Origin: Calliopum simillimum
Taxonomy: Eukaryota; Arthropoda; Insecta; Diptera; Lauxaniidae
DNA length: 64,000 nucleotides
Assembly (NCBI GenBank): GCA_951812925.1
Contig: OX638371.1
Span: 77,261,697 to 77,325,696, forward strand
Reading direction: 5' to 3'
Part shown: piece after piece, positions 11,126 to 21,608 of the stretch
Layout: every line of letters starts with the position of its first letter
How positions within the stretch are numbered: position 1 is the first letter of the stretch
Position numbers and translations under genes: made by a program
The notes under the pieces: model-generated
Database searches by the model: none
What the model saw: the letters and a program-made list of their open reading frames with translations, nothing else
What the model was told of the DNA's origin: nothing

Positions 11126-13653
11126 CAGTCAATCTGGCATCAAAAATGGTCTGAAATTTCGAAGGTTGACCCCCGCTCTGTTTTTTTTGTCAGTAGTTAG
11201 TGGTCCATTAGAAAAGCTTAAATTCAAAATGTCGAGTCCACCCTACCCCCCCCCCCCCCGTTTTTGAGAAACTCAAAAAAGTTTTTGATTTGATTTTGTG
11301 GCTAAACCGTAGGCCGCACTGAAAATTTTATTGAACAAAAAATGAAGACAATTAAATTGTCTATAACTTTAGTCATTATTAACATCGCTCTAAAACTTGC
11401 TGTAACAAAGTTAGAGGGCGCCAAAGTCGACAAATGCATTTTTTTTGCACTTTTTTGCATTTTTGAGGGTCAAATAATTTTTTTTACCATCGCAAATTTT
11501 TTTACAGTAAAGAGCATAAATAAACCTACAAAATTTGTGCAGACTTTTTTTTTCGACCATGCACCGTTTAAGAGATACATTGCATTTCAACCCCTTTGTT
11601 GGCATTGGCGCGTTTCTGTGTCTAAGTTTTTCGTGCCCAGCGCGGCATTGACGCGTTTCTACGTCAACTGCTTTTTACCTATGTAACAAGACAAGACATG
11701 TTAAGACTTCTTTGGGCCAGCAGGCTCGATGATATAACGTTTGAAATGTAGTGATGCAGCCCCGTGAAAGGCAAAACGCTTTTTTACTCAAGAGGGAGGC
11801 ATCTTACGAAAAAAGTGCACATGGCATAAAATGTTTAGAATCATCCAAGGAACAAGCCCGATCAAAAAAAGTATATCAAAAATATATCAAAATGATATCA
11901 AAAATTTGTCAGTGACATACAAAATTTTGATAAAAAAAGGATATCACAGTGATATACGGAATGTAACGCTTTTTGTATATCACCATGATATCAAAAAAAG
12001 ATATCAAAATGATATCAAAAAAAGATATCAAAATGATATCAAAAAATGATATCAAAATGATATACAAAAATTGTATATCAATGATATACAAAATGATATC
12101 AAAATGATATACAAAAATTGTATATCAATGATATACAAAATTTGTATATCATTTTGATATCCATTTCTGATACAAAATTGACATAACCAACTTTGAGTCT
12201 TTGAAATTTTGCAATATTGTATTTGATCGTCGGCAACAAGTTTTTAGAAATTGCCCGCATGCAGCAAATGATTGAAGTGCCGGTTTTTTTAACTCAATTA
12301 TATGTTTGTGCTTTTTCACTTATTTCATGAGAAAATTCACTTGCTAAAATTGGCTGAGCGTCCACTTTCCATAGCTTTTGTTTTATCAACCACAGGCTGC
12401 ATACAACAACTGAATGGAGTGTCGGTTTTTTTGCACTCAATTATATTTGTGTGCTTTTCACTAATTTCAGTAGAAAATTCACTTCTTTTACACTAAAATT
12501 GACTGCGCGTTTGTCTTCTGAAGTTATCTTTCCATAAAATCCACAAACGAAAACGTCAATTTTGACATATCAGCAGCTGATAAATTTTTGATATCATTTT
12601 GATATACATTTCTGATACAAAATTGACATGTCATTCAATGATATCAAAAATATATCAAAATGATATACAAAAAATGGATATCAGCAGCTGATAAATTTTT
12701 GATATCATTTTGATATACATTTCTGATACAAAATTGATATCAGCGGCTGATAAATTTTTGATATCATTTTAACATACATTTCTGATACAAAATTGACATG
12801 TTTTTCAATGATATCAAAAATATATCAAAATGATATACAAAAAATGGATGACAAGAACTTGACAAGTTTTTTTGATCGAGAGTATGGTTTTTTTTTTTTT
12901 CAAAAAAAATTTATTAAAAATGACGTTAATAAAAAATTTTGGCTAAAAAAAATTAAAAAAAAAACAATTCATACTTGTTCCTTGGATGATTCTAAACATT
13001 TTATGCCATGTGCACTTTTTTCGTAAGATGCCTCCCTCTTGAGTAAAAAAGCGTTTTGCCTTTCACGGGGCTGCATCACTACATTTCAAACGTTATATCA
13101 TCGAGCCTGCTGGCCCAAAGAAGTCTTAACATGTCTTGTCTTGTTACATAGGTAAAAAGCAGTTGACGTAGAAACGCGTCAATGCCAACAAAGGGGTTGA
13201 ATTGCAATGTATCTCTTAAACGGTGCATGGTCGAAAAAAAAAGTCTGCACAAATTTTGTAGGTTTATTTATGCTCTTTACTGTGAAAAAATTTGCGATGG
13301 TAAAAAAAAATTATTTGACCCTCAAAAATGCAAAAAAGTGCAAAAAAAATGCATTTGTCGACTTTGGCGCCCTCTAACTTTGTTACAGCAAGTTTTAGAG
13401 CGATGTTAATAATGACTAAAGTTATAGACAATTTAATTGTCTTCATTTTTTGTTCAATAAAATTTTCAGTGCGGCCTACGGTTTAGCCACAAAATCAAAT
13501 CAAAAACTGTTTTGAGTTTCTCAAAAACGGGGGGGGGGGGGGGGTGGCAGGACTCGACATTTTGAATTTATGCTTTTCTAATGGACCACTAACTACTGAC
13601 AAAAAAAACAGAGCGGAGGTCAACCTTCGAACTTTCAAATGCCAGATTGACTG
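11126..13653. mobile_element. 2.5-kb TA-flanked element with about 700-bp terminal inverted repeats
   Basis: It begins CAGTCAATCTGGCAT and ends with the complement, with TA on both sides (11124-11125 and 13654-13655). The left arm runs to about 11861 and the right arm from about 12974. They match closely through landmarks such as GACAATTAAATTGTC and GCGCCCTCTAAC. The left arm has about 50 extra bases between two GGCATTG copies, a deletion scar in the right arm. A C-run (about 11246-11260) and a G-run (about 13530-13546) mirror each other. CAGT ends with TA target sites fit the Tc1/mariner/pogo group, but no transposase is present. Frames at 11342-11686, 13182-13409 and 13264-13446 are mirror images of the same noncoding arm. 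Confidence 0.8.
11870..12860. repeat. GATATCAAAAT-type internal repeats at the centre of the 2.5-kb element
   Basis: At 11870-12160 and 12580-12850 the sequence is almost wholly made of GATATCAAAATGATAT and TTTTGATATCATTTTGATAT units in both orientations. The second block repeats a longer unit (CAGCAGCTGATAAATTTTTG) three times at about 12570, 12685 and 12740. Between them, 12250-12370 and 12395-12515 are a diverged direct duplication of about 140 bp (GTGCCGG/GTGTCGG...CTCAATTATAT...AGAAAATTCACTT). Confidence 0.75.
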
Positions 13654-13655
13654 TA

Positions 13656-13965
13656 CTAGTATACATTATATCAATTTGGCAAAAACTGTTGCACCTTGGT
13701 TAATTTAAAAAATTTATCTGTCGAGCAGAAATTATTTAAGCAATAGTTTACATTAGCCGGTTGAGAACCATAAATACATATGGAATAAACTTTAAAGCAA
13801 ATTTTTCATACATTACTGTATACAATTTTTGCACAGAAACTAAGAAAAGTGTATCAGAGTACTGAGGGAATTTTTCAAATGAATGAGAAAATTTCACACA
13901 TCCCTGAATAAATTTTACACAGTAAAATTTGAACACATTTTTGAGTAAAGATGTTTCGCACACTA
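13656..13965. other. AT-rich stretch with AAATTTTACACA-type motifs
   Basis: Motifs such as CACAGAAACTAAG and AAATTTTACACAG also occur left of the 2.5-kb element (10930-11100). The element therefore seems to have inserted into a region already repetitive in these short motifs. No gene. Confidence 0.35.
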
Positions 13966-14661
13966 TGGACCTTATCGTAAATATGCCTGGAAGCTCGCTT
14001 CTCGAGAAAATTCCCATCTCGAGAAGGAGTTTTTGCAATCGAAAATATGTTAATGGAAATTAATTTTCTAACTGCGATATATTTTTTCCATTATCGTTGA
14101 AGTTTTTTTTCAAAATTTTCCACAAAAAACCACTAAGTCTGAGTTTTTTTTTTTTTGCTTTTTTAATTAAAATGTGTGTTTTTTTAATTATTTTAATGGA
14201 TTTTTGAAACCCAAAAATGACACCACTGCTTTGACAGCTAAGATTAAAAAAAAACATAAACAAAATATAAACATCTAAATTTCATAAAAAATAATCAAAA
14301 CAAAGAAAAATTACAAAATTGATGGTGGTCTACGAGTTCGGCCAAATAAACTTCCAAACCTTTACAAAAAAAAAAGTAACGAAGTGAAAAGTAGTTTTAG
14401 AAAAATCAGCACAAGTTGGAAACGCTTAAATGGATATCAAATAGTTTTACATGAAAGGTATTTTAATGAGCTATAAATTTTCGTACAAAAAATTTTAATT
14501 TGTCATACATTATTTATTGACGCTTCGAATTTCCTAGTTAAAGGTTTGAGATAAACCGTACTTTTCCAGTGAATTTTGCCCCTCCAGAACTTTTTTTGCA
14601 ATTACTGGCTAGTGAGTCGGCGAAAAAATTATCGAAAATTTTTATTTACGAAACGTTCCCA
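13966..14661 (-). mobile_element. TIR element family A, copy 2 (696 bp, inverted)
   Basis: The ends are TGGACCTTATCGTAAAT at 13966 and ATTTACGAAACGTTCCCA at 14661, diverged versions of copy 1's TIR. The interior is the reverse complement of copy 1, including AGTGAAAAGTAGTTTTAG and AAGTTGGAAACGCTT near 14385-14430. It lacks the 52-bp tandem repeat. No target duplication is visible. Confidence 0.7.
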
Positions 14662-14754
14662 CTTGTATGTGCAAAATATTTTACAGTTTTATTTAATGTG
14701 AATATAAAATTGCTTCAAAGCTGAACAAGAGTGTGTGGGACGTCCTATGTAAAT

Positions 14755-15288
14755 TAGAGCTGGGCACGGGCCGTGCTTTTTTTCGTGGCCCGAGGGCCTT
14801 TACTCTTCGACGACGGGCTCGGGCGTTGAAATCGAGTTCTGTGCGGGCTTCGTGCAGGCCCGGGTCTAACAACAAAAGCCCGAAAATTAGAGGCCCGTAA
14901 AGGCCCGAAAGTCACGAGAAGGTTGACAAGCATAAACTTGGAAAAAATTCTGTTCTTACATAAAAATATGTAAAATAATTTATAATTGTGGGGCTAAGAA
15001 AGGCAATGGAGTAAGTCAAGCCAAACAATTTGATTTATTAGATTCGACCAAAAACTCAAATAAGCAATTCATGAACAATGTTTGTTTTTTCTTCATTCAA
15101 AATCATTGATTTAGCTTCATCAATAAGCTAAAGATTTTTTAAATCATAAAAAAAATGTGAATATGTAGTAATATGGTAGTATCGGGCCGGGCCAGGCCGA
15201 ACTTGGGCCCCGACAAAAAATATTCGTGAGGGCCCGGGGCATTTTTCAAGTGCTGGTTTCTTGTTCGTGCCGGGCCGGGCTAGCTCTA
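14755..15288. mobile_element. hAT-type MITE with GC-rich ends (534 bp)
   Basis: Ends TAGAGCTGGGCACGGGCC and the complement of TAGAGCTAGCCCGGCCCGG. The flanking octamers ATGTAAAT and ATGCAAAC agree at 6 of 8 positions, as expected for an aged hAT 8-bp duplication. Both ends are rich in GGCCCG, while the core is AT-rich, so base composition changes sharply inside the element. No transposase. Confidence 0.78.
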
Positions 15289-15505
15289 ATGCAAACATAT
15301 GTTTCAAAACACTATGCTGACAGAGTGATTCGGAATCTTAATTGCATATGCTGTGGGGTATGTAAATACTTGGTCAGGCCACAGATAACACCTTTACGAG
15401 TCTAATATTCGTATGTTAAATTACTTTTCTAAAGATAAAATTCAGTTGGCTATGGTATATAGTAAAAATACATGAAATACTTAACATCAAAAATTGTTTA
15501 TAAAC

Positions 15506-15980
15506 AGGTTACCGGATATAATCCCAACGGACATAATCCCCATTTCGTAAATGGGGATTATGTCCGAAAATTTTTCGGTCATAATCCCCATTTTGGCCAT
15601 GGGGGTTATGTCCGCAAATTTTTCGGACATAATCCCAATGGGGGTTATGTCCGAAAAATTTAATTAAGATTGAACAAAATTTTTGCAATAATCCATTTAA
15701 AAAATTTATATAGTGTTGGATGTTATAGACTGATCCGCGGCCGAAGGCCGCCGCGAAGCCGGTGTTGGATTTTTGGGAGTTTTAAATCCTGAGCTGCTTC
15801 TGTGGTCAATAACAAAATATCGTTATGGGGACTATGTCCGTTTTTTCCTGGGGATTATGTCCGAAATACTTGCGGACATAATCCCCATTGAAAAAATGGG
15901 GATTATGTCCGAATAACTTGCGGACATAATCCCCATATCGTGAATGGGGATTATGTCCGTGGGGATTATGTCACGGCACC
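15506..15980. mobile_element. MITE built from repeated GGACATAATCCCCAT motifs, 8-bp duplication
   Basis: It is flanked by a perfect 8-bp direct repeat TTATAAAC (15498-15505 and 15981-15988). Seven copies of a GGACATAATCCCC-like motif lie in 15513-15655 and seven in 15822-15973, in alternating orientation, so the sequence forms many nested hairpins. The end sequences (AGGTTACCGGATATAATCCC and the complement of GGTGCCGTGACATAATCCC) are imperfect TIRs. The centre has an unusually GC-rich patch (CCGCGGCCGAAGGCCGCC, about 15736). Superfamily uncertain: an 8-bp duplication fits hAT, P or Merlin-like elements. No transposase. Confidence 0.75.
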
Positions 15981-16190
15981 TTATAAACATATGAAGTACA
16001 CTGAGAAAAGAGTATGTTTCGATCAAAGAATTATATTTGATTGAACATTTTAGAAAATATTTGTTAATAATTAACAAATTTCGGTATATATTAATATGCC
16101 TTTAATTGGACCTTGAAACATTGTCGATTGGGCCAAAACTGATATCTGTTTGATGGAATGTCAAATATTTGCTTTAACTTAAAAAAAACC

Positions 16191-16545
16191 TTGTCTGGGA
16201 TTCGAACGCACTCTAAAAAAAAAATAATTAAAAAAAAAATCTTTCTTGTCTGGGATTTGAACCTACGCCCCCAGGTTATAACTCAAACATCTTATACATT
16301 GAGCTAACTCTATCTACTTTAATTCTAAACAAAAAGTCATACAAAAAATTCAACAAGTATTGAAAAATTTCAAAAGTTACAAAAAACAATCAATACTTGT
16401 TAAATTTTGTGTTTGACTTTTTGTTTAAAATAAATTCAAAATAACAATCACTACAAACGTAGATAGAGTTAGCTCAATGTATAAGACGTTTGACTCATAT
16501 CCTGTGGGTCCTATGTTCGAATCCTAGACAAGAAAGTTTTTTTTT
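16191..16545. repeat. Inverted pair of tRNA-like sequences
   Basis: On the minus strand at 16246-16313 and on the plus strand at 16461-16533 are two related tRNA-like sequences. Each has an A-box-like TAGCTCAATGTATAAG and a B-box-like GGTTCAAATCC or TGTTCGAATCC, about 40 nt apart. They are arms of an inverted repeat centred near 16375, whose inner arms pair CAATACTTGTT with its complement. A third partial B-box copy (minus strand) lies at 16191-16210. The stems are too poor for a working tRNA. They look like tRNA-derived (SINE-like) or pseudo-tRNA units. Confidence 0.55.
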
Positions 16546-17410
16546 AAATTAATTATTTTATTTTTTTACTTCACTTTGATTGACTTTTTGATTTGATATA
16601 ACTTTTTCGTATTTCAATTTGTATATGTAGAGCATCTATAGTTATAATATAGTTCTGATTGTTAAGCTGTAAGATTCAGTAATTTACATTTGGTCATTGC
16701 GTCCTGAGGTTTAAAGAATTCAATACGCGCGGCATAGTTCCAATTCGCTATACATGGATTCCCTCTTACGATTGCAATGAACCAAGGTTACAAATGTAGC
16801 TGGTAAATATATGGTAGCATCTAACAAAGAACAAAAAATGCCCCGGGGGTATGAGTTCAATCCCCACCCAGATATGATTTTTTTTTGTGTTTTTTTTTTT
16901 TGTTTTTTTTTTTTGTTTTTTTTTGCAACTTTGCGAGTGCATTCAAATTTCAGAGAAGAGTTTTATTTTTAATTTATAACAAATATTATATATTATGATG
17001 TCGCCGTGATCCTAGCAAATATTGTCATATTAGTTTCTAATTAATAAAAAGATTAATAATAATAAAGGTCTAAATTCAAAACAATAAATGTCTTTATATG
17101 CAAACATATATTTGGTAATTATTAACAAATATACGATTGAACCAATAAAATTGCTCAAATATGCCACTCATTAAATGATATCAAATATTCGATTCGCCTA
17201 TATCAAATATATTATTTGTTAATTATAACCAAATTTTGATGTATATAATCATATTGTTTTCTCAGTGTAGGCAATAATAAAAAATCTAGGTTGATTTTGG
17301 TGTAATTTTGATGTATTCAGTGCAGTTACGATGTAATTTTAGTGTCATTTGTAAGTTTTTAGTGTAAAATATCTTAACAATTCCAGGTTAAAAAATTAAA
17401 AACATTCATG
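16546..17410. other. AT-rich noncoding stretch with one further B-box-like site
   Basis: At about 16849-16875 a GAGTTCAATCCCC B-box-like sequence precedes poly-T tracts (16879-16925), resembling the tail of a degraded tRNA-derived sequence. The rest is AT-rich with TTAATAATTAACAAAT-type motifs. No gene. Confidence 0.3.
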
Positions 17411-17600
17411 CATGTTCCGAAATCTGATTCTCTTCGGAAACGGAATAAAAGCATCAAGATGGAATCGGAAATTAAATTTGCTAATAGTTCCTTTTCGATT
17501 TACCGAAACATAAATCCAATTTGGTGTTAATTATCGAAATGCGGAGCTCTTCAAGATTGCTTTCATTCCGTTTCCGAAGTGAATCGGATTTCAGAACATG
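17411..17600. mobile_element. 190-bp hairpin MITE
   Basis: The left arm CATGTTCCGAAATCTGATTC...TTCGGAAACGGAAT...AGCATCAAGA pairs with the right arm ending GATTTCAGAACATG. Arms are about 50 bp with a few mismatches. No target duplication is obvious. Confidence 0.65.
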
Positions 17601-18675
17601 TCTGAGTATATTTCGATATACTTTGGGTATATTACTTTATGACAGCCTGGCAGCCTGAAAGATGTACATATGTAGCTAAATTCAGCATAGAAACTCTGGC
17701 CTCGAAAAAGCACTACTCTTTCATAAATTACTCACCTCACAGCTTGAAGATAAAGTGCAGTGACATAACTTTTTGTGTTTTTTTTCTTATGCAGATTTTG
17801 GCAGCATTGAATACAAATTTATGTTTTTTTTTTTTTTTTAATAAAATGTGTGGGAGATTTTGTAATAATTTGTTGGCAGTTTTTTTTATTAATTTGCATG
17901 CTAATACTATTTTACTACAAAATTCGGTGCGGTACATTTGATGGACTTCATATTAATTATTGCAATTTTCGTTTCACTTATTTCGAATTTGTTCAATCTA
18001 CATACTTTTAAATAGCCTGTTATTTTATACATACCTACGTAATAAAGTTTTCTTAATATATTTAATATTTTGTTTGAACGAGTGCTTTAGAATAAGTTTG
18101 TCCCATCACTTTTTGGTTAATATAGACTGGCCTAAGGATTCAGGTATATAATATTTAGAAGTAGACAAATATTCAAAAACTGCTATTTTTTACTGCTATT
18201 TTTTTTAGCTCGTATCTAAATCCGCGATTAATTTTTTGAAATATATTTTCAGATTCTAAATATTTTAATAAAATTTTTTTAAATTTTGGAACACAAATTT
18301 TTGAAATTCGATAAATTAAATTTAGCAGCTGGCACACAGTCAACAGTGCCTTCTCACCAACGCGTTTAGTCTGCAAGTGCCTGCCGAAAACTTGCATGAA
18401 AGAAGTCCTACGCAATTTACAAAGCGCGACCTACTTTAGAGTGCACAGATATGAAGTAGATAAGGAAAGGAATTCGTTTTTTGTGCGGAAAATAAAAATA
18501 AAGTAAAAATTCAATTAAAACAAAATTTCCAAATATTTTATTATTGCTGCTTAGAACAACACACCTCAAGTGAAAATTGATCAGTAGCAATAATAATTTC
18601 GAATAGTATATGTGGCGTTTATTATGAAAGTGGGGCAAGTCCAAAATAAGGCAAAAGTAATGTCATAATATGAAT
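17601..18675. other. AT-rich noncoding stretch, no gene supported
   Basis: Short frames only, one containing a long poly-T (17823-17839). Nothing recognised. Confidence 0.35.
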
Positions 18676-18939
18676 CCTATGGTTTAGGAGATATTTTTCA
18701 CAAACCGTTAAAATTTTGAAAAACTAGTTTTCGCTCGATAAAAAAGAACGGGATCTAATTTATTAAATGTTTTTTTTTTTTCAAGTATATATGTATCAAA
18801 TATTATTTGTAGATCATGTAAATTTTTATAAAATAGATCCCGTTCTTTTTTATCGATCGAAAACAGCTCCAGAGATTTCCTTAGAAAATTAGTTTTCAAA
18901 ATTTGAACGGTTTGTGAAAAATATCTCCTAAGCCATAGG
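18676..18939. mobile_element. Fold-back MITE, about 264 bp
   Basis: CCTATGGTTTAGGAGATATT at 18676 pairs with the complement ending CCATAGG at 18939. The arms continue through TTTTTCACAAACCG and GAAAACTAGTTTTC-like blocks to a second pair (AAAAAGAACGGGATCTA with TAGATCCCGTTCTTTTT). No coding capacity. Confidence 0.7.
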
Positions 18940-20744
18940 TCGAACGAAAAAAAGAGCTGAGAATGGTTTGTACGAAATATAATTTTCTGAATACAATTCC
19001 GGAAAAAAAAATCATTTGGAACTATTTTTCAGAATTATCCTTATTTGCTTCAACTAAAGCAACATGGAAATCGTTTGTTAGCCGATCATTTCCGAAGTGC
19101 TCTAAGGATTTTGAAATTTTTAATTGAAAACATGTTGAAATACGATGTTTAACAGAATTCCTTAAAAAAAATGGGGTACTCGAAAATTTTATTCAAATCA
19201 CCCACAGGGCAGGCGTGCAATGGAAAAATCAAAGGTTATATCAAAATCCCCAAAAAGATGGCCAGCCCGGAACTTCAATGAAGGTCTACACGACAAAAAT
19301 CTATGATTTTTTTTACAGTTTTTTTTTTTTTAACTTATCGCAGAAACTACGAAATTGTTGGTAATAATTCAGCCCAAATCTTTGAAAGGGATTAATATAT
19401 TTTGGTATGAAGTTTGCAATGAAGTTTTTCCCATGGAAGTTGCGGAAGAAGTTCAAATTTTTTGATTAAAAAAATTGGGTTTTTTGCTATAACTCAATAT
19501 ACAAGAAATACATATAAATTTTACACCACAATATATGAAGGAAATCTGATTTGCTACAGTCTTGTTTGCAAATCCTTATTCCAAACGTTAGCGTTTGCTC
19601 GCTAGATGGCGCCATTTGTTAAAAACAATTGTGTATTATGAAAAAGCACCCTTTTTGTGCTTTTGTTTTAAAATATACCCAAAATTTTGATAAGAAGCTA
19701 ATGAAGAAGTCAAAAGCTTTCAAATATGGTATTTTGAGTAGAAATCGGTTGAAATTTCTGCGAGATGTGGTAGTTTTTGCATAATTTGTATTTTTATATT
19801 ATTTAAGGTTAGGATATTTCGGTGGAAAGTAAATATATTAATATAAATTAAAAAGAGTTTTGAAGGAGAAGAATAGTACTTTTATAAACCCTATCGAATT
19901 TTACGACGAACAATTACTTGGTCTTGTCATATAACCTCAAAAATAGCTTAGAACATCTCAAAATCCAGAAGTAACAAAACACTTTCGAGACCAGATTCGG
20001 ATTCAGGATCAAAAAATACATTGGAACAGACTATTTTTGTTTCCATATATTGATCATTATTTTTTTAAGTACGCAAAAACTAAATTTTTTAACAGAAAGT
20101 CAAAAAAAAAAATTAGTAAAAATGCAATATCTTGTAATCGATATCAGATAGGGTTTTCGGTTTACTGTTTTTTAATCCATAGACAGGCAGAAAACTTTCT
20201 GCGTACTAATTTTTTGTATCCATTTTTGCCGAACTTTTTGTTTCGTTTTGGTTCAGAGCCCATGGCTAAAGAGTGTATTTTTTTGGCCCTGGATTGAAAA
20301 AGTGTCGTTCACTTTTGAAAAAAAAAAACCTATATATGTATATCATCTTAGAGTCATTCTAAATATTTTCCCGCATAAATTTTTGGGTGCAAGCAGTTTT
20401 TATTTAAAACACGATAGGATATGTGTGACTAACTTCCATTTCACTAATCTTTCAAAAATCGGTACTATACCGGGAGATTGATGAACTTGAGCATACAAAA
20501 TATGAGGACTATAAGTGTGATATAGCTTCAAGTATGCTTCAAATTAGTGACTTTTGAACGTTGAAGCAAGTTAAAATTCGTAAATAAGAAACTCCTCTAA
20601 TCGGCTACAAAAACAATCACAGAATGGAATCGAAAAGAATCTATATATAAATAGGCAAACGAAATCGGTTCAGTCCCTGTTTCTATACCTAAATCTTAAC
20701 CGATTTGCTTGATTTTTTTTTTGTTGGAAAGGTTGTGAGGAGGA
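18940..20744. other. AT-rich noncoding stretch, no gene supported
   Basis: Long poly-A/T tracts, one GC-richer patch (CGCTAGATGGCGCCATTTG, about 19600). Open frames near 20037-20481 are Phe/Lys-rich and show no domain. Confidence 0.35.
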
Positions 20745-21200
20745 GCAGTGCATAGGACTATATCTTTTTAAAAATGGGCAGTACCACGCCCCTAAATTAA
20801 AAAAACGCTCCCACGGCCAAACCGCTGCATCGATTTTAACGAAATTTGGTATGGAGATGGGGTTAGCACTAAGGAACGATAATATTATGTTTTTCAATGG
20901 GCGGTGCCACGCCCCTAAATGGGAAAAACGCTCTCACGGTTAAACCGCTGCATCGATTTAACGAAATTTGGTATGAATATAGGGTTAGCACTTAGGAACG
21001 ATAATATAACCATTATGTTTTTCAGTTGGCGGTGCCACGCACCTAAATAGAAATAACGCTCTCACGGCTAAACCGCTGCATCGATTTTAACGAAATTTGG
21101 TATGGAGATAGGATTGGCCCTAAGAAACGATAACGTGACCATTATGTTTTCAGTGGGCGGGTTCACGCCCCTAAATGGAAAAAACGCTCTCACGTCGAAT
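20745..21200 (+). repeat. 127-bp tandem repeat, about 3.5 units
   Basis: CCACGCCCCTAAAT-type landmarks recur at 20784, 20907, 21035 and 21163, spaced 123-128 bp. Each is followed by AAACGCT(C/A)..CACGG, AAACCGCTGCATCGATT and AACGAAATTTGGTATG. The array ends about 240 bp before the nearest coding exon. Confidence 0.9.
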
Positions 21201-21438
21201 TTACTGCATACGATTTTTTATTTTATGGTCAAATCAAAATGGTCGAATTTCGGCCACAAGGCGAACTCTAGTAAAGTTTAAAAGTGTATCATTATTTGGA
21301 GTTCCAGGTAAGCATTATATTCTAAACATAGTTGCGGTCTTAACTACACAGAGCTTAAACATAATATTTTTATTCTTAAGAAATCTCCCGATTTCCAGCA
21401 TTCAGGATAAGAAATGGACTAATAAATATATTACTTAC

Positions 21439-21502
21439 AGTTCGTTGTCCGAACTTTGGTGTATTGATTGCAGCTAATCCATTATTATAGTCCCAATCAT
21501 CT
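21439..21502 (-). CDS. Exon 4 of the large minus-strand gene
   Basis: On the minus strand this 64-nt block is preceded by a pyrimidine-rich tract and TACCAG, and followed by a consensus donor GTAAGT (21438-21433). The upstream exon ends with two bases of a codon (AG). Adding the first base here (A) gives Arg and keeps the frame open: R-DDWDYNNGLAAI then NTPKFGQRT. It ends in phase 0. The intron between the two exons is 106 nt, typical for a fly. No following exon could be placed in 1-21432, so the rest of the protein lies across another long intron or outside the window. Confidence 0.8.
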
Positions 21503-21608
21503 CTGGTAAGGCATTAAAAGAAAAAATTAAACAAAATAAAAATAAAAACAAAAAACAGCTGTTAGTTGAATTCAAAGCTTTCACCACAAAGAAAAAATAA
21601 ATATTCAC
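21503..21608 (-). other. Intron 3 of the large gene (106 nt)
   Basis: Minus strand: donor AG|GTGAAT at 21608, acceptor TTACCAG|A at 21503. Reading through instead would stop at once, because the donor bases contain an in-frame TGA (21607-21605). Intron retention would therefore truncate the protein. Confidence 0.8.

Noticed and set aside
11342..11686. 114-codon plus-strand frame
   Set aside because: Lies in one arm of the long-TIR element and is mirrored at 13264-13446; no domain.
15506..15980. Regularly repeated motif, CRISPR-like at first sight
   Set aside because: Repeats alternate in orientation with irregular spacing, carry an 8-bp target duplication, and the window is insect DNA.
17737..17800. 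Possible next exon of the large gene (GTGAGT donor on minus)
   Set aside because: No pyrimidine-rich acceptor and the block is AT-rich without an open, protein-like frame.
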